Below, one piece after another: positions 21,231 to 33,245 of a stretch of DNA of 64,000 nucleotides (its first letter is position 1; every line of letters begins with the position of its first letter). Under the pieces are notes generated by a model that ran no database searches, was not told the DNA's origin, and saw only the letters and a list, made by a program, of their open reading frames with translations. Position numbers and translations under genes: made by a program. Origin of the DNA: Augochlora pura (Eukaryota > Arthropoda > Insecta > Hymenoptera > Halictidae); the NCBI RefSeq assembly GCF_028453695.1, contig NC_135776.1, positions 11,664,663-11,728,662 of the forward strand, given 5' to 3'.

Positions 21231-21940
21231 ACATTGATAATAAACTGTTGTGCTTGTTATTGTTAAACGAAGGTATCTTTAGTTGTCGTATTATTATTAT
21301 CACGGAGTCTCGTGGGATTTATTTCCAAAATAATCCCTACAATAAATATTTAGAATAAACTTATCGTATTGTATTTTCGTAGAATAAACATTGCAAGCAA
21401 TTACAATTAACGTTCGAGTAGAGATATACAGGGTGTAAGAAGAGATTGTGTATTACAAATGTATACATATAGTATGTTTAGATCCATGGAGATTTGTTAA
21501 TAAAAGTTTTTGTAAAAAAAGAGAACTAAATTCCAAAAGAAAAGGAAAATCTTATTTCTTAAACTGTTTATAATTAATACTAACTGTTTACTAATATACT
21601 TTACTAACAATATATAAATACTAGGTATTTGCTAGTATAATTTCTTAACAATATATAAATACTAATTCTTTACTAAACATATAATTTACTAAAATAACAT
21701 ACAAATAATACACAAACATTAACTATTAACTAACAACATATATCGATTCAACATCCCATACACTCATTTTCATCTTCCCGAAAGACTTTCGAAAAAATAA
21801 ACCTTAGAAAACCACAATAAAATCCGACTAATACCATATAGTGCCTTAAATATCTATAAAAATATCAATTTCTTAAATACCAAGACACAAAATAGTCCCG
21901 TGGAAAACAATTTCCCAGTGTCCGACTCGATTCAACTATT
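21231..21940. other. AT-rich, G-poor DNA
   Basis: From about 21560 to 21780 the + strand has few G residues, with ACTAA/ATATAAATACTA words repeated (21600-21660). No gene. Confidence 0.45.
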
Positions 21941-22740
21941 ACTAGTTCCGCGGGAACGTCCGATGCCAGACATCTCCAAGTTCCGCGACAAAGTGCCAAG
22001 CTTTCTCAGGAGGCTGCATGCAAAGGCGATCTAGGAAGAACAAAAGGTAGGAGAGATATCTCAGGAAACAATTACAAAGGAGGAGGGGTTGGGGGTGGCG
22101 GCCGCGGACGTTGCCCAGAAAAATTATAATGGAAGAAAGAATAGATATAATAGCGTGGGGATGAGAGGGTGGCCGACGTGGACGGGGGGTGGACGAAGTG
22201 GGTGGCCCGAGTGGTGGGGGTCCTACGAAGAAAACAGAAGGGTTAAAGTTGACCGAGGAGGAAAAAGGTGGGAAACCGTGGGAGCTGGGGAGGGAGGCGG
22301 AAGGGTGGAAGCTGAGGAATGGGACAGAGGGCGGTTTGCGCAGCGCCAATTCATCAGCCACACGACTCCATACCATGGGGAAGGCCAGCAGACCGCGGCG
22401 AGCCATTTCATCGTTCATCCTCGTCAACAATGCTTGCCAAGAATCGGGGTGGGGCGCCGGTCTTGGTCGCGGAAACAATCCTAGGCGTACGATCCTGCGG
22501 AGACGCATTATTTCCATCGCTGAAAGCAGCCGGTCTTATCCCGTGGAAAAAAAAAACGCCGACCGAGAATGATCAGCACGGCTCCCGATTGCAGACAGGC
22601 TAATTATTTCCGATGGAACGCCTAGCCAAAGCTGCGGAAATGAATCGGGCAACCTCCGATTCCGGCGCACCTGCTAATCCAATGAAAAATGCGGCGGGGT
22701 AACGAGCCCCATGAAACGTTCATTCTCTTTGTCTACCATT
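21941..22740. other. GC-rich island with G-rich polypurine strand
   Basis: 22080-22345 is GGTGG/GGAGG-rich on +. A 191-codon minus frame (21942-22517) and overlapping plus frames are open because of this bias: the minus product is Pro/Ser-rich without a domain. Not called as a gene. Confidence 0.45.
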
Positions 22741-23565
22741 CGGCTCTCTGTCTCTCTCTCTCTCTCACTCTCTTTCTCTATGTCAACCATGTTACTCGAT
22801 TCGCTGCGTCTATGGTCATTCTATTTCGTTATGGAATTTTGAAGATTGATTTTTGGAAGTGGCCCAAGTTCATTTGTCATTTATTTCCGGTTACCCGTGG
22901 TTACATGTACAACTTCAAGTTATCTATCAATAATGTATCAGAGATTATGTACTTACATTTCGGGTAAATACAATAATTTTTTGAGTTTTCAGTCCTAAGT
23001 TTTCAGAGTTAGTTCAACAATTGAGTCGTTTATTTTGAAAGTGGCCTAAGTGCATTTTTATTTAAATTGAGATATTTATTATTGATAATGTCCGAAGGCA
23101 GTGATCAAAGTAATTTTAATTAATTAATATTTAACAAGTTGACCTCAGTTTTTGGACAATCACTTCAGTTAGATAATTGGCACATTTAAGCAATGCAGTT
23201 AAACAAATTTATGCAATATACATACAGTTTAATATAAAACTAAATATTTAATATTTAATAATAAAAATTTAATATTAAATTTTAGAAATTATTTCACCCT
23301 TGGGGAAGAACAAAACGACATGATCATCTAGTTCAGTTAGTGAAGAATTATTAAAATCGAAAACAAAAATTCATGAACGGCTCATTTGTTTTGTTCATCG
23401 AAGCAGAGATTTCGCGGTAAATAATATCAATGATATAAAAGAAATAATGTAGATGGAATAAATATTGTTCAATGCTAATGATATGAGAATGTAAAAATGT
23501 TTGTAGTCGAATGATCGGTCAGTAAAGTGTCAACAATTATAGTTCCAAAAGTTGCTTATAATCGG
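22741..23565. other. CT microsatellite (22745-22776) then AT-rich DNA
   Basis: A short TCTC run followed by AT-rich DNA with TTAATATT words (23230-23280). No gene recognised. Confidence 0.5.
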
Positions 23566-23668
23566 GAAGTTCTTGAAGTTAGTAGAAGGTTCTTGAGGTT
23601 ATTTAAAGGTTCTTTAGGCCATTTGAAGCTTCATGAAGTTATTTAAAGGTTCTTCAGGTTATTTGAAG
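23566..23668. repeat. 20-bp tandem repeat, five copies
   Basis: Unit AGGTTCTTGAGGTTATTTAA. Copies start near 23567, 23587, 23607, 23627 and 23647 with exact 20-base spacing and a few substitutions each. Confidence 0.9.
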
Positions 23669-24649
23669 CAACTTTTTACTTTACAGAAATTTTCTCTGCC
23701 GCTCTGTTTACATGCTATTAACGATAAACATTGACTAATTAACTATCGCGAGACTTCAATGTTTAGGTTAGGTATTGTTTATTCTGCTGTATTCATGGAG
23801 AACTTTGTTTTGATATGATTTTTGTCGCATGATTTGTAATATGAATGTGATTGTGGTGTCCGTGATATGATCTGAATAGCGTTTATATGATAAGTATAAT
23901 ATTATGAAGAGTACGTGTTATATTGATATGTACTTTTTATATTATTTTTGTGATTTTATATTATCTTTGGATTATGACGAATTCGTATTGTAAAGTCATT
24001 TGTGAATATTAATTGCTGAGTGCTGACTAACATTAAAATGTATAGTAGAAATGATATCTACTGTAGTAAATATAATATAAAGTTATACAAATTATACAAA
24101 GAGTAGATACACTTGTTCTAACCTTATTAATTTTTTATATTTAAACTACGAGTGCCGACTAACATTAGAAAGTATGGTACAAGTAATAGCAACTGCTTAT
24201 ACTATTTTTATGACTTTATATTATATTCATAATATAATATATTATTATTATAAAGTTATGAACATAATGTAAACAGTAGATATACTGATCCCAATCTTAT
24301 TAATATTTAATATTAACTCTCTTACCGTCGACTGCCATGGAAAAGCATAATACCAGTAATACCTACCCTCTTTACAATATTTCCATACCTTAAACAGACT
24401 ACAAACTATAAAATCACATATAACGCATACGAAAACCGAACAAACATTAAAAATTATAATTTCTATAATAAACAGTGTCATAAACAAGACACCAAGCACT
24501 GCCCCAAACACATCGTTCATTCCTACAAAACCAATACCATCTCCTCCTCACATCCTCCATAACACCTCATACACACCCTCCCCATAAAAACCCGAAACCC
24601 ACCCTCGTAAATAAAAAAATAAACCTCAACAACAGAAAAACTCGCAAGC
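23669..24649. repeat. AT-rich DNA with a 134-bp direct repeat and a G-poor end
   Basis: GCTGAGTGCTGACTAACATT (24013) returns as ACGAGTGCCGACTAACATTA (about 24147). From about 24515 to 24640 the + strand is almost free of G. TTAACTCTCTTACCGTCGAC at 24312 may be a TTAA element end, but no partner is seen. Confidence 0.55.
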
Positions 24650-24909
24650 GCCATAAAACATGGCCCCAATAATTACGCAAGATATTACAAAGACATTATC
24701 CCAAGCAAGAATACAGATTTCCGTGGCCGGAAACGGAAGCGTTTCCGCGCACAAAAGGCGCATAAATTTCCCCGGCCATTTGTCCGGGCCAGATTGTTGT
24801 TTCCGAGAAAGGGGTCGGTCGGAGTGCGATCCAGCGCGTAGTTTTTCCCGGAGAGACACAGCCAGTGACGAATAGTCGGCGCGCGAAGACCGCACGGTAT
24901 TCCTCGGCG

Positions 24910-24948
<39 letters not shown>

Positions 24949-25510
24949 CTTGCTCTCTGTCCGTGGCGGTGGCTTCTCTCCGCGGCGGTTTTTCCGGCGG
25001 CCGAAGACGAGCCGGATACGGGATTTCGCGATCAGGCAGCGCAGGGGGCTGCTCTGCCAGAGGGCCGAGCGACGCCGGTTCGACCGTCCGAGGCCCTGGC
25101 TGTTGATTGAAACGGGTGACTTGCCAAAATGGCGAGCATTGTGGAGGCCGGGGCCCATTGTGAGTGACACTCGGCGCGGCGGCGGTTTATTTTCCGAGCG
25201 AGGTCGGCGTGAAAAATGTAGCGGCGAAACCAATTCGCGTGTTGCTCCGTTCGCCGCTCCATTCGCTGGCCGAGCCGACTCCCGTGACAATACAGGAAAA
25301 GCCGGGGCCGAGCCATTGTACCGAAATTAGACGCGGTTCCAGACCGACTTTTCACCGACCCTCTTCGCCCGTTCGTTTAACCCGAGCAGCTTGGCCGGCA
25401 TTGTTTCGCCTGGAAAAACCGCGGAGGACTAATTTTTTAACGAGCTCCGAAAAATCCGGCTTTCGAACCGAGCCGTGGATCCGAAGTGTTTCTTGGAGGA
25501 TAAGGACTGG
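24650..25510. other. GC-rich island with CT microsatellite (24911-24943)
   Basis: Strong CpG island-like block. A 201-codon minus frame (24685-25290) and several plus frames are open together; the minus product contains the translated CT repeat as an Arg/Glu run. No domain, so no gene called. Confidence 0.45.
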
Positions 25511-25639
25511 GATGAATAAGTATAAACTGAATCGACTCTCACTAGTTTATTACAAACGGATTTACTCAGGTAGCTGCTGACTGATATCCACGATTGATAG
25601 GTGGTAGATATTAAAAATAAATATTATATATACGCGATA

Positions 25640-26030
25640 TATATATCGAGGTTGTAGATGTTACTTGTTTTGTTTCTCACTTGAGACTCGAGTAACCAGT
25701 GTCACGGAACTGGGTAGTAACGATGCAAGTGGGCCTCATACGCGATAGTACTAAGCCAGGGTATAGTCTCCGTGGACTAGCTATGCTTGGACGGAGTTTC
25801 GTAGGATATTCGTAGAGATCGGGTACAGTAATGTGCACCGTGAGATTTATTGGAAGACTGCTTTATTTTAGTTTCGAGGGCGGTATTTATACTGTTCAGC
25901 TTTTGGGTCCTATGATGTTCTTATCGCGAGCCCAAGTGCCTGGTTAATCGGGACGATCTAGGACTAAATACTAGGTCTTGTCTAGGCCAGAAAGGGCCTG
26001 AATAGTTTCAGTGGCGCGACAATGTGGCAC
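25640..26030 (-). mobile_element. LTR-like fragment of a retrotransposon
   Basis: Read on the minus strand it has TATAAATACCG (25891-25881), then AATAAAGCAGTCT (25867-25855) and another AATAAA about 20 bases on: a TATA box closely followed by a poly(A) signal, as in retrotransposon LTRs. The same two boxes at the same spacing occur at 61719-61755. No gag, protease or reverse transcriptase is visible nearby, so a solo LTR or fragment. Borders are uncertain. Confidence 0.4.
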
Positions 26031-26059
26031 CAATCGAGATATTACTGCGGTGGTTGCTG

Positions 26060-26325
26060 TAAGAAAAAGGGTTGCTTCGCGATAGGTCCGCAGGTTCGGG
26101 ACGAGGTACGAGACGCCGCGCCGAAAATTCGCACATGATCAATCATCATCCTTAAAATTTTTCTAAGCGTTAAATAAAAACTGTGCTTGATAAGATAATG
26201 TTTTTTAACAAAACGTGTCGCTCGTAGCTTTAATATTAAAAGATACTTATATAAAATTTTGTTATTTATACCAGTCATCACACATGGACGCCGGATATAT
26301 CCGGCACTCGTGTCGAAAGGGTTAA
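26060..26325 (-). mobile_element. TTAA element, family L, one end visible
   Basis: Ends CGGATATATCCGGCACTCG then TGTCGAAAGGGTTAA (TTAA 26322-26325). The terminus contains the palindrome CCGGATATATCCGG (about 26291-26304). The other end is not recognised; AAAAAGGGTTGC near 26066 is a weak candidate. Confidence 0.45.
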
Positions 26326-26600
26326 GGGACCTAGCATTGAACGTCAAGAGAAGTTAAGACGATTTTTAAATGGTTTGCTCGGTGATCTCATAGCGGATTT
26401 ATGTTTCGGTTTCTTGAATCTCCGTGGTGTAACTATCGGGTTCATTGAGATTTTTCAAAAGTTGCAGTTTTGTGGTTTAACTGTATTTAGTGGGTGGAGA
26501 GTATATGTTATATGTGGTGGACGATTTAACCTGTTAGGCAGCATGAGGTATTATAGTGGCTTTTGCGGATGTTTTGTGGTTCCGTTGATTGTATTGTTGG

Positions 26601-26720
26601 TTATCACATGTTCGTCCGCATGACGAAAATTCGTGATTTTGGAATCAATCGCCGATAGTTAAATGTCGAAAATTCGTCATTTATATATTACAGAAAATAA
26701 TTGATTCTATGTAGCAAATA
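26601..26720 (+). mobile_element. MITE family E, left-end fragment
   Basis: TTATCACATGTTCGTCCGCA, then GACGAAAATTCGTGATTTTG, GTCATTTATATATTACAG and AAAATAATTGATTCT, matching the left part of 31476-31945. Truncated at about 26720. Confidence 0.7.
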
Positions 26721-27090
26721 TTTTACATTAAAATGTATATGTAGCAAATATTATATATAGTAAGAGGAATAGATATTAAGAAGAATGGCAATGTAGTTAT
26801 TAGAAACATAGCCTTAACATTGTTTGAATAAACGAATTAGTTATTAAGGTAAGCGATTAAATCGAAAGTGTATACATACGATACACTATAATATATATAT
26901 GCAGCTATATTAGGAAAAATACTAGCTATACTAAACAATCCAAAAAAAAAATACATATTAAGAAAAATGGTAATTTAGTTATTTCTTTACTGTATATTGC
27001 AGATATAAAATACTGTACTATACATTAAGGATACGAAATACTGTCGAAATAAAAATACCGTACTAAATGCCGTCAAAGATTTCTAAAATC
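26721..27090. other. AT-rich DNA
   Basis: ATATGTAGCAAATATT occurs twice (26710 and 26739). Nothing else recognised. Confidence 0.5.
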
Positions 27091-28224
27091 CAGCAATACC
27101 ACCGTCGTAAATTTACCAACCGAGCCCCCGTTTTTGTCCCACTAACAACGTTATTTAGCTTCGGTTTCGTCCCGTACAGTTGTTTCGTTGGTATCGGCGG
27201 TTGCAACGACGTTAATTGCACGCCGAAATGAACAGGGGGTTAGGGAATCGGAACGAGCGTACCGGCGAGCTAGTTTCTCCGTCGATCAAAATCGGCATCG
27301 CGCTGCTCCGTGATAGATATCCGTGCCCGGCGTTTCATTGAAACTTGATAAAATGCCAGTCGTTAGCAGCGGCAAGATCGTTACCGGGCCGGAATTATAT
27401 GAAACGAAATTTCATGAAAATCGGGTAACGCGGCTCGCCTGACCGAAGTGCTATTTATAACTTTCCGTTCGGTACTTTTATCCGCGCGCACGTTCGCGCT
27501 GCTATTGGAAATCGGTTTCCGTTTCTGGCGCGGTCCCGCGCGGACGATTCAGCTCGGTTGTCTAAACGTTGCCGGCGATTAGACGCTCGTCGAGAGGGAG
27601 AGAGAGAGAGAGATGGAGAGAGGGAGAGACCAGAGCTCCGAACTATGCGGCGGCGATCCCCCTAATTGACCGGGAGACGCGGGGGATGGGTTTTCGTTCG
27701 CATGTTCCTACCAATGATAAATAGAGAGATAAACGGCGCTCCAGTTACCCTTAATGGAACACCGCCTTTATCGTCTGATCTCCGTGCGACGACTTCCTTT
27801 TTATCTAATTAACGCTTTTGTTTCGCGATCCCGACGGAGAATGAGAGCGGCGTAATTCCTTCTCGCTGCAGATTACTTTGTTCTTTCTTCACGGGGGCGG
27901 ACGGCGAGCAGCGCGAAGGGAAAAGAGCTTGGGAGACAAACGCGCGGACAATTAAGCGTTAATGCTCGTGCCTGGAACAGGGGACTGGCAACGGTGTGCC
28001 ACGGGGTTTACGACGCTTTTGATCGATTAAGTTGATATACTTAACGGTTGTTTCACTTCGCTGAGAATTTGTTGCCACGCGACAAGACGCGAATGCGGCA
28101 TTTTTCTGTGACTCGTTGACGCTCTGTTTCGTAGAATTGATTACGAAATTGTTTATTTTTCGTGAAGGTAATCGTGTGTAGTTATACGGCAATTTTTCAT
28201 TAGCGTTTAGACTTTTACCCTAAC
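27091..28224. other. GC-rich island with GA microsatellite (27595-27632)
   Basis: About 880 bases of GC-rich, unique-looking DNA without a supported frame, grading into AT-rich DNA after 27980. Confidence 0.45.
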
Positions 28225-28320
28225 TTAACTTTTTAGGCTGAACTTTGCACTAACGAAATCTTTTGTAACTAAATTACCATTTTCCTTTTATTTTTCTGTA
28301 CCATTATTTATTTATTGTGG
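28225..28320 (+). mobile_element. MITE family C, left-end fragment
   Basis: TTAACTTTTTAGGCTGAACT at 28225 followed by TTTTGTAACTAAATTACCAT, as in the complete copy at 40080. Fades out by about 28320. Confidence 0.5.
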
Positions 28321-28769
28321 AATGTAAGTTGTACGCGATAAGTTTAGCCAGATTTTTTTGGCACTTTCGGTCGTGCGATTCGTATATTCGTATATTCTTG
28401 AATATCAACAAATACTTTTCACTATATTTTTAACTATACTTTTATCTTCCTGCCAGAAATATAAGATATGTAAACGAAACCTTGAACAGCTATCCTACAA
28501 GTAGCGAATGTATTATTATTTTCAGAAATCCCATTGTAAGGTGCATTCAATGAAGTTTAAGTTCTACTAGTTGTATATCATTAAAGGTTGAAAGAGGCTG
28601 AAAAGAATTATTTATCGTTGAAATCGAATAATAAAAATTGCTGTAGTCGCCATAAAAACACTTCAAAAATAATACAAATATTTAGAATAATCTTTACATA
28701 ACTTCTAAAATGTAATGCAAATGTCGCTGCATTCTTTCAAGGAAAATTCTGTTCTCTTGATATTAATAT
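28321..28769. other. AT-rich DNA, nothing recognised
   Basis: No feature recognised. Confidence 0.5.
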
Positions 28770-29215
28770 TTAACCTCTTAGGCACGACTGAATTTTGTGC
28801 GAATGCAGATTTTCATAACTAAATTATCATTTGAATTAATGTGTATTTTTCTTAGTAGAGCTATATATATATATAATATTAGCAGTATACATACATATAC
28901 TTTTCTTAGTGTATCGTATACACTTTCGCTTTTATCGTTTACCGTAGTCACTAATTCGTTTTTTTAAATATTGTCAAGATTATTTTTCTCTTAACTAAAT
29001 TACCATTTTTCTTAATATATACTTTTCTTAGTATATATAACACTACCTATGTATATATTTTATTGTTCTTAGCGTATAGTATATATATATACACTTTAGC
29101 TCTAATCGTTTACGTTAATAAGTAATTGGTTTATTTAAGCAATGGTAAGGTCATGTTTCTCATAACTAAATTACTATTCTTCTTAGTAAAAATTGGGTAA
29201 TCTATAGAAAATAAA
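28770..29215 (+). mobile_element. MITE family C with internally tandem-repeated body
   Basis: Left end TTAACCTCTTAGGCACGAC (28770). The body word CATAACTAAATTACCATT starts at 28814, 28990 and 29161, so a unit of about 171-176 bp occurs two and a half times. No right inverted end found. Confidence 0.65.
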
Positions 29216-29379
29216 TACTTCTAATACTAAACTAGTTTTGTTTTATGTCACTAATAGCTAATTTTTATTAACTGCATTATTATTTTTACTACCGCTGACT
29301 TTATTTATTATTGTAGCTGTTAACCTTTGCTGTGATCAAAGTTATTTTAATTTTCAGACTTCTATTTATAATTTATGCG
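29216..29379. other. AT-rich DNA
   Basis: No feature recognised. Confidence 0.5.
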
Positions 29380-29640
29380 TTATAACATTGACCTAATCTT
29401 GACATAATTTTATTTTTGGTACTGTCTGCCAGCATCATTGAATTAAGTTTTGCTACTGTGTAAAATCCCATAAAAAACTGATTGTCAAGCGTTGGGATCT
29501 CTCTTTGTATTTCATACATTATTACTATAACATAATCTTGACCTAATTTTGACATAACCATATATTTAATATTGCCGCCAGTATCATTGAATTCAGTTTT
29601 GCGAGCACTACCACTGCACAGAATCTCATTAAAATCTAAA
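29380..29640. repeat. two direct repeats (~140 bp) with TTGACATAA motif
   Basis: CTTGACATAATTTTATTTTT, CAGCATCATTGAATTAAGTT (29393-29452) returns as TTTTGACATAACCATAT, CAGTATCATTGAATTCAGTT (29547-29600). Confidence 0.7.
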
Positions 29641-30269
29641 TGTTAATTGCAATCGTCGCTAATAACCAATGTACTTGATGCGACGCTAAATCATTAAATA
29701 AATAAAAGAAAATACATGACGTTGCCCTCATCGAAAAGAACATTTATCCCCTCTATTATCAAAACTTAGCATTAAACAATCACGATTGTAGTCTAAAAAC
29801 AAGGAAACTTCGATCAAAGCAATGTTCCAGTTATTGTCATAAATGCGACTGCTAAATTAGCAAAGTATATTTTAGTAACATTCTATTATGAATTTATAGA
29901 AAAACATCGAGATTGGGAAGCTATTAGCATAACAGGAACGAAACGATTGCTCGGTCATTGCAAACAACGAACGCAAATATGTGATGCGCATTGTTCCTCG
30001 GCGAAACTCTTCCATTTCGAAGCTTCCGCCGATACGTGCATATCAAATCATAATATCTTGTCTATCCACCTCCCATTGGGTAACCAACGACGAAGAATCG
30101 TTGACCTATAAATTCTACATACAGCAAACCGCGCGTCACTCCACGTACGGCCAGTTTACACGGCCGAGTGGCTTGCGTTCGAAGCTTCGATTCTACGGAC
30201 ATTTTCATTCCGTTCGCGTATTTATCGACATCAATGGATGGGGATGGAGAAGCAGCGTGGGATACCGGT
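29641..30269. other. AT-rich then mixed DNA, nothing recognised
   Basis: 30090-30250 is somewhat GC-richer. Frames are short and overlapping. Confidence 0.45.
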
Positions 30270-30346
30270 AGAGAAAGAGAGAGAGAGAGAGAGAGAGACA
30301 AACATGAAGAATGTGAGAGAGGGAGAGTAATAAAAAAAGAGAGACA

Positions 30347-30377
<31 letters not shown>

Positions 30378-30605
30378 GCATAGAGAGTAAGAGAAAGAGC
30401 GGAAGATGAAGAGGTAGAAAGAGGGAAGAAGGGAGATTAGAGCTAGAGAGAGAGAGAAAGGGAGAAAGGAAAAAGTAAAAGAAAAGAGAGAGTTTCAGAG
30501 AAAAAGAGACAGTGATAGAAAGAAAGAAGAAGAGAGAAGGAAGCTGGAGAGAGAGAGAGAGAGAGAGAGAGAAGTAAAAGAAAAGAGAGAGCCCAGCATA
30601 GATAC
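30270..30605. repeat. long GA polypurine tract
   Basis: About 335 bases of nearly pure purine on +, with perfect GA blocks at 30278-30298, 30350-30376 and 30548-30572 and AAG-rich text between. Confidence 0.95.
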
Positions 30606-31475
30606 AGCGAAAAAGAGAGTGGAACAGTCTAGAGTAGCTCTGTTCCCGCAGCGTTTAATTTCTGCCGGCAGCGAAAGCGGCCGAAATTAAATCCACGAGT
30701 CATTTAATCGAACAGCAATAGGCAGCGCCGTTTCGAAAATAAAAGCGACAGGAAAGGAGGTAGCTGGGGTCTGTTGCTTTTCACGGTGCAATGACCATCG
30801 GGCTCCAATATTCGTTCCACCGTCAAAGGGTGTACTCGCCGGTCTAATTAGCGGATTAAATCGGGGCGCGGCGTTGCGAAAATTCCCGCTGCTGCCCCCG
30901 TGATTTTTGATTACGGACCGGTCACCGCGCGATAACATTCGGCAGCGTTGGACCGACGCGCGACGCTGGGCGCCCCCCGCGCGTGGGTGGGCGGCTGCTG
31001 CAGCCAGGAAGCGGCTCGTACGGGCAAGGGACGGGATCAAATCGTTCGAAAGAATTTATTTCGACCGAACGGCCCGCCAACTGCGCGCCTCCCTCCCTCC
31101 CCTCCGCACCGTTCATTCCGGCTATCGTAGTTGCACCGCGATAATCGCGCCCTGTAATAACAATCGCCGCGCCGACCGTAACATTTTCAGTTATTCCGCG
31201 AATTTGCAGCGTCACCACCTGCGCCGAGCCCGCTATCTCATCTTGCACCGCGCCGAAGGTGCGAACGGTCTCGTAAATACGACCGGTCGAATACCGCGCC
31301 GACCAACGCCGCGTATCTCGCCGAACAAACATTCTTTCATTCTTCTACCGTGAATTCTCAATTTGTTCCGGTATGTTGCACGCCGTATATTTCGATGCTT
31401 TATGGATGGGAAAAGTGTGCTTTGTATAACCGTGCTATAGGAGCCGTTGTTAATCGTTAGAGCGTTTTTCCAGCG
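30606..31475. other. GC-rich island, no gene supported
   Basis: Frames of 117-148 codons are open on both strands through the same DNA (30687-31040 minus, 30907-31353 plus, 30922-31332 minus), showing compositional openness rather than coding. Confidence 0.45.
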
Positions 31476-31945
31476 TTAACACATATTCGTTCGCACCATA
31501 AAAATTCATCATTCCGAAAACAATCACCGATAGCCAAATGACGAGAATTTGTCATTTATGTATTGCAGAAAATAATTGATTCTTGTTCTTTCAATTCTAA
31601 GTAAATTAAATTCTAAGTTTTACCAAACAGAGATAATTCGAATAAAGAACTGATTTCAGCAGTTGCAAAACAAAAAACGAAACAAAAGCGTAGTATTTCA
31701 TTCAAAGCTTAAGCGTTTGTCTGTTCGAATGTTATATAACTTCAGAAAGCAAAAACAAAACTAAAGATTTATATGTACAGACTACTTTGTTTTATGTCAT
31801 TATCCAAAATATCACTGAGAAATATAGGATTTTCAACAAGTTACGTTGTATTTATATAGACCATATCATTTCTACAGATAGTGTAAAAAATGCGGGTAAT
31901 TTTGTGAATGATTGTGCAACAAATTATCGGGCGAATATGTGTTAA
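31476..31945 (+). mobile_element. TTAA MITE, family E, complete
   Basis: 470 bp. Left TTAACACATATTCGTTCG, right (reverse complement) TTAACACATATTCGCCCG. Contains CACCGATAGCCAAATGACGA, GAAAATAATTGATTCTTGTT and, near the right end, CAACAAATTATCGGG. No transposase frame. Confidence 0.85.
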
Positions 31946-32177
31946 AGGTCCAGTCGAATTTCATATTTGTTAGGACATTTTATTAACATCGATAGTGTCA
32001 TTAGGGTCCGTCAAATATGCATCTAGTACGATTTTTCTACTACGATGTTCACAAAGTGGTTGTAAATGGTATTTTAAAAAGATATTTTAGAACGCAATGA
32101 TTTGAAGGAAAGTATTAGAATTTATGATAATATAAAGGTTGTATTTATTATATTACTAGCAATGTAAATAGCCTTAT
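31946..32177 (+). mobile_element. MITE family M, partial copy
   Basis: GGTATTTTAAAAAGATATTT and GGAAAGTATTAGAATTTATG match the M copy that follows, about 174 bases later. Its own left end is unclear and touches the right TTAA of the E element. Confidence 0.6.
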
Positions 32178-32476
32178 TTAACCCTTTTAGTGCCGGACGA
32201 CAATTAAGGTTATTTAAGATATTTACAAAATGGTTATAACTGATATTTTAAAAAGGTATTTTAGAGCATAATAATTTAAAGTAAAGTATTAGAATTTATG
32301 ATATCATACTAAGTATTGCATTTATAAAATAAAATAGTGTATATTTAGTATATGTCTATTATATTTGGAGTTTATTTGATTATAAAAATAAAATAGAGTA
32401 TATTTACTATATTTAGAGTATGTTTTATTATAAAAATAAAATAGAGTATAAGCGCATCCTGGCTAAGAGAGGTTAA
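32178..32476 (+). mobile_element. TTAA MITE, family M, complete
   Basis: Left TTAACCCTTTTAGTGCCGGA; right CATCCTGGCTAAGAGAGGTTAA (TTAA 32473-32476), an imperfect inverted match. The core repeats AAAATAAAATAGAGTATA. Confidence 0.65.
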
Positions 32477-32897
32477 AAGTCGTGACAGAATTTTTCGATG
32501 GTTAACACGGATTGCAGCGTAATCGACAATTAGTCCTCGGAAAATAGATCAGATAACTGATTGCGTAAATTGGATGTGAACGGTTGACTGTTTCGTTCGG
32601 GAATCGAATTGCCGAATCGACAAACTTCAATCTCCAAAGTGCTGCAGGAAGGATGGGAATTTTAATCGGGTACGGGATGGAAACAAATTATGAATTTTTT
32701 ATCGAATCTAGGATCTAATCGAAATTGTTTCTATTTGCGTATTTCAGCGGTGTCTACGTATAATACTACGGTGTCTAGCGGCACTGCGCGCGTGCTGTCC
32801 ATTCACGTAACTATGTATTCATCGGATCCCGTCCCATTCATACTGATAGAAGGGTTGACTAAAAGCGGTGCACGCTCCGAGTGTAGCTTGCAAACTG
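32477..32897. other. mixed DNA, nothing recognised
   Basis: A 79-codon frame (32690-32929) has no recognised features and runs into the duplicated segment. Confidence 0.4.
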
Positions 32898-33160
32898 GAG
32901 AAACCAACTTGAAAAATAAATTCCGTTAACTCGGCCCGGAAGGAGATACTCGGAGAAATATTAGATTAATTATACAAAATTCTAACAGAATTATTAACCG
33001 GTTCTTCAAAGGAATAGCGAATTTGAAGAATTAGAGAAACCAACTTGAAAAATAAATTCCGTTAACTCGGCCCGGAAGGAGATACTCGGAGAAATATTAG
33101 ATTAATTATACAAAATTTTAACAGAATTATTAACCGGTTCTTCAAAGGAATAGCGAATTA
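32898..33160. repeat. 136-bp tandem duplication, nearly identical copies
   Basis: GAGAAACCAACTTGAAAAAT starts at 32898 and 33034. Both copies run through AACTCGGCCCGGAAGGAG and TTATTAACCGGTTCTTCAAA with only about one or two differences over 120 bases, so the event is young compared with the other repeats here. Confidence 0.92.
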
Positions 33161-33245
33161 AAGAATCAAAATCACTATGAAGAATTAAGATCTGAATCAC
33201 TGTAGAATTAATAAAAAAAATGTCGTTTTACAGTAGAAACCCGTC

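Noticed and set aside
21942..22517. 191-codon minus-strand open frame
   Set aside because: Pro/Ser-rich product of a G-rich polypurine strand, with antisense frames also open. No recognisable fold.
24685..25290. 201-codon minus-strand open frame, longest in the window
   Set aside because: Lies in a GC island, translates a CT microsatellite as an Arg/Glu run, and overlaps equally open plus frames. No domain.
30907..31353. 148-codon plus and 136-codon minus frames
   Set aside because: Both strands open over the same GC-rich DNA, as expected from composition.
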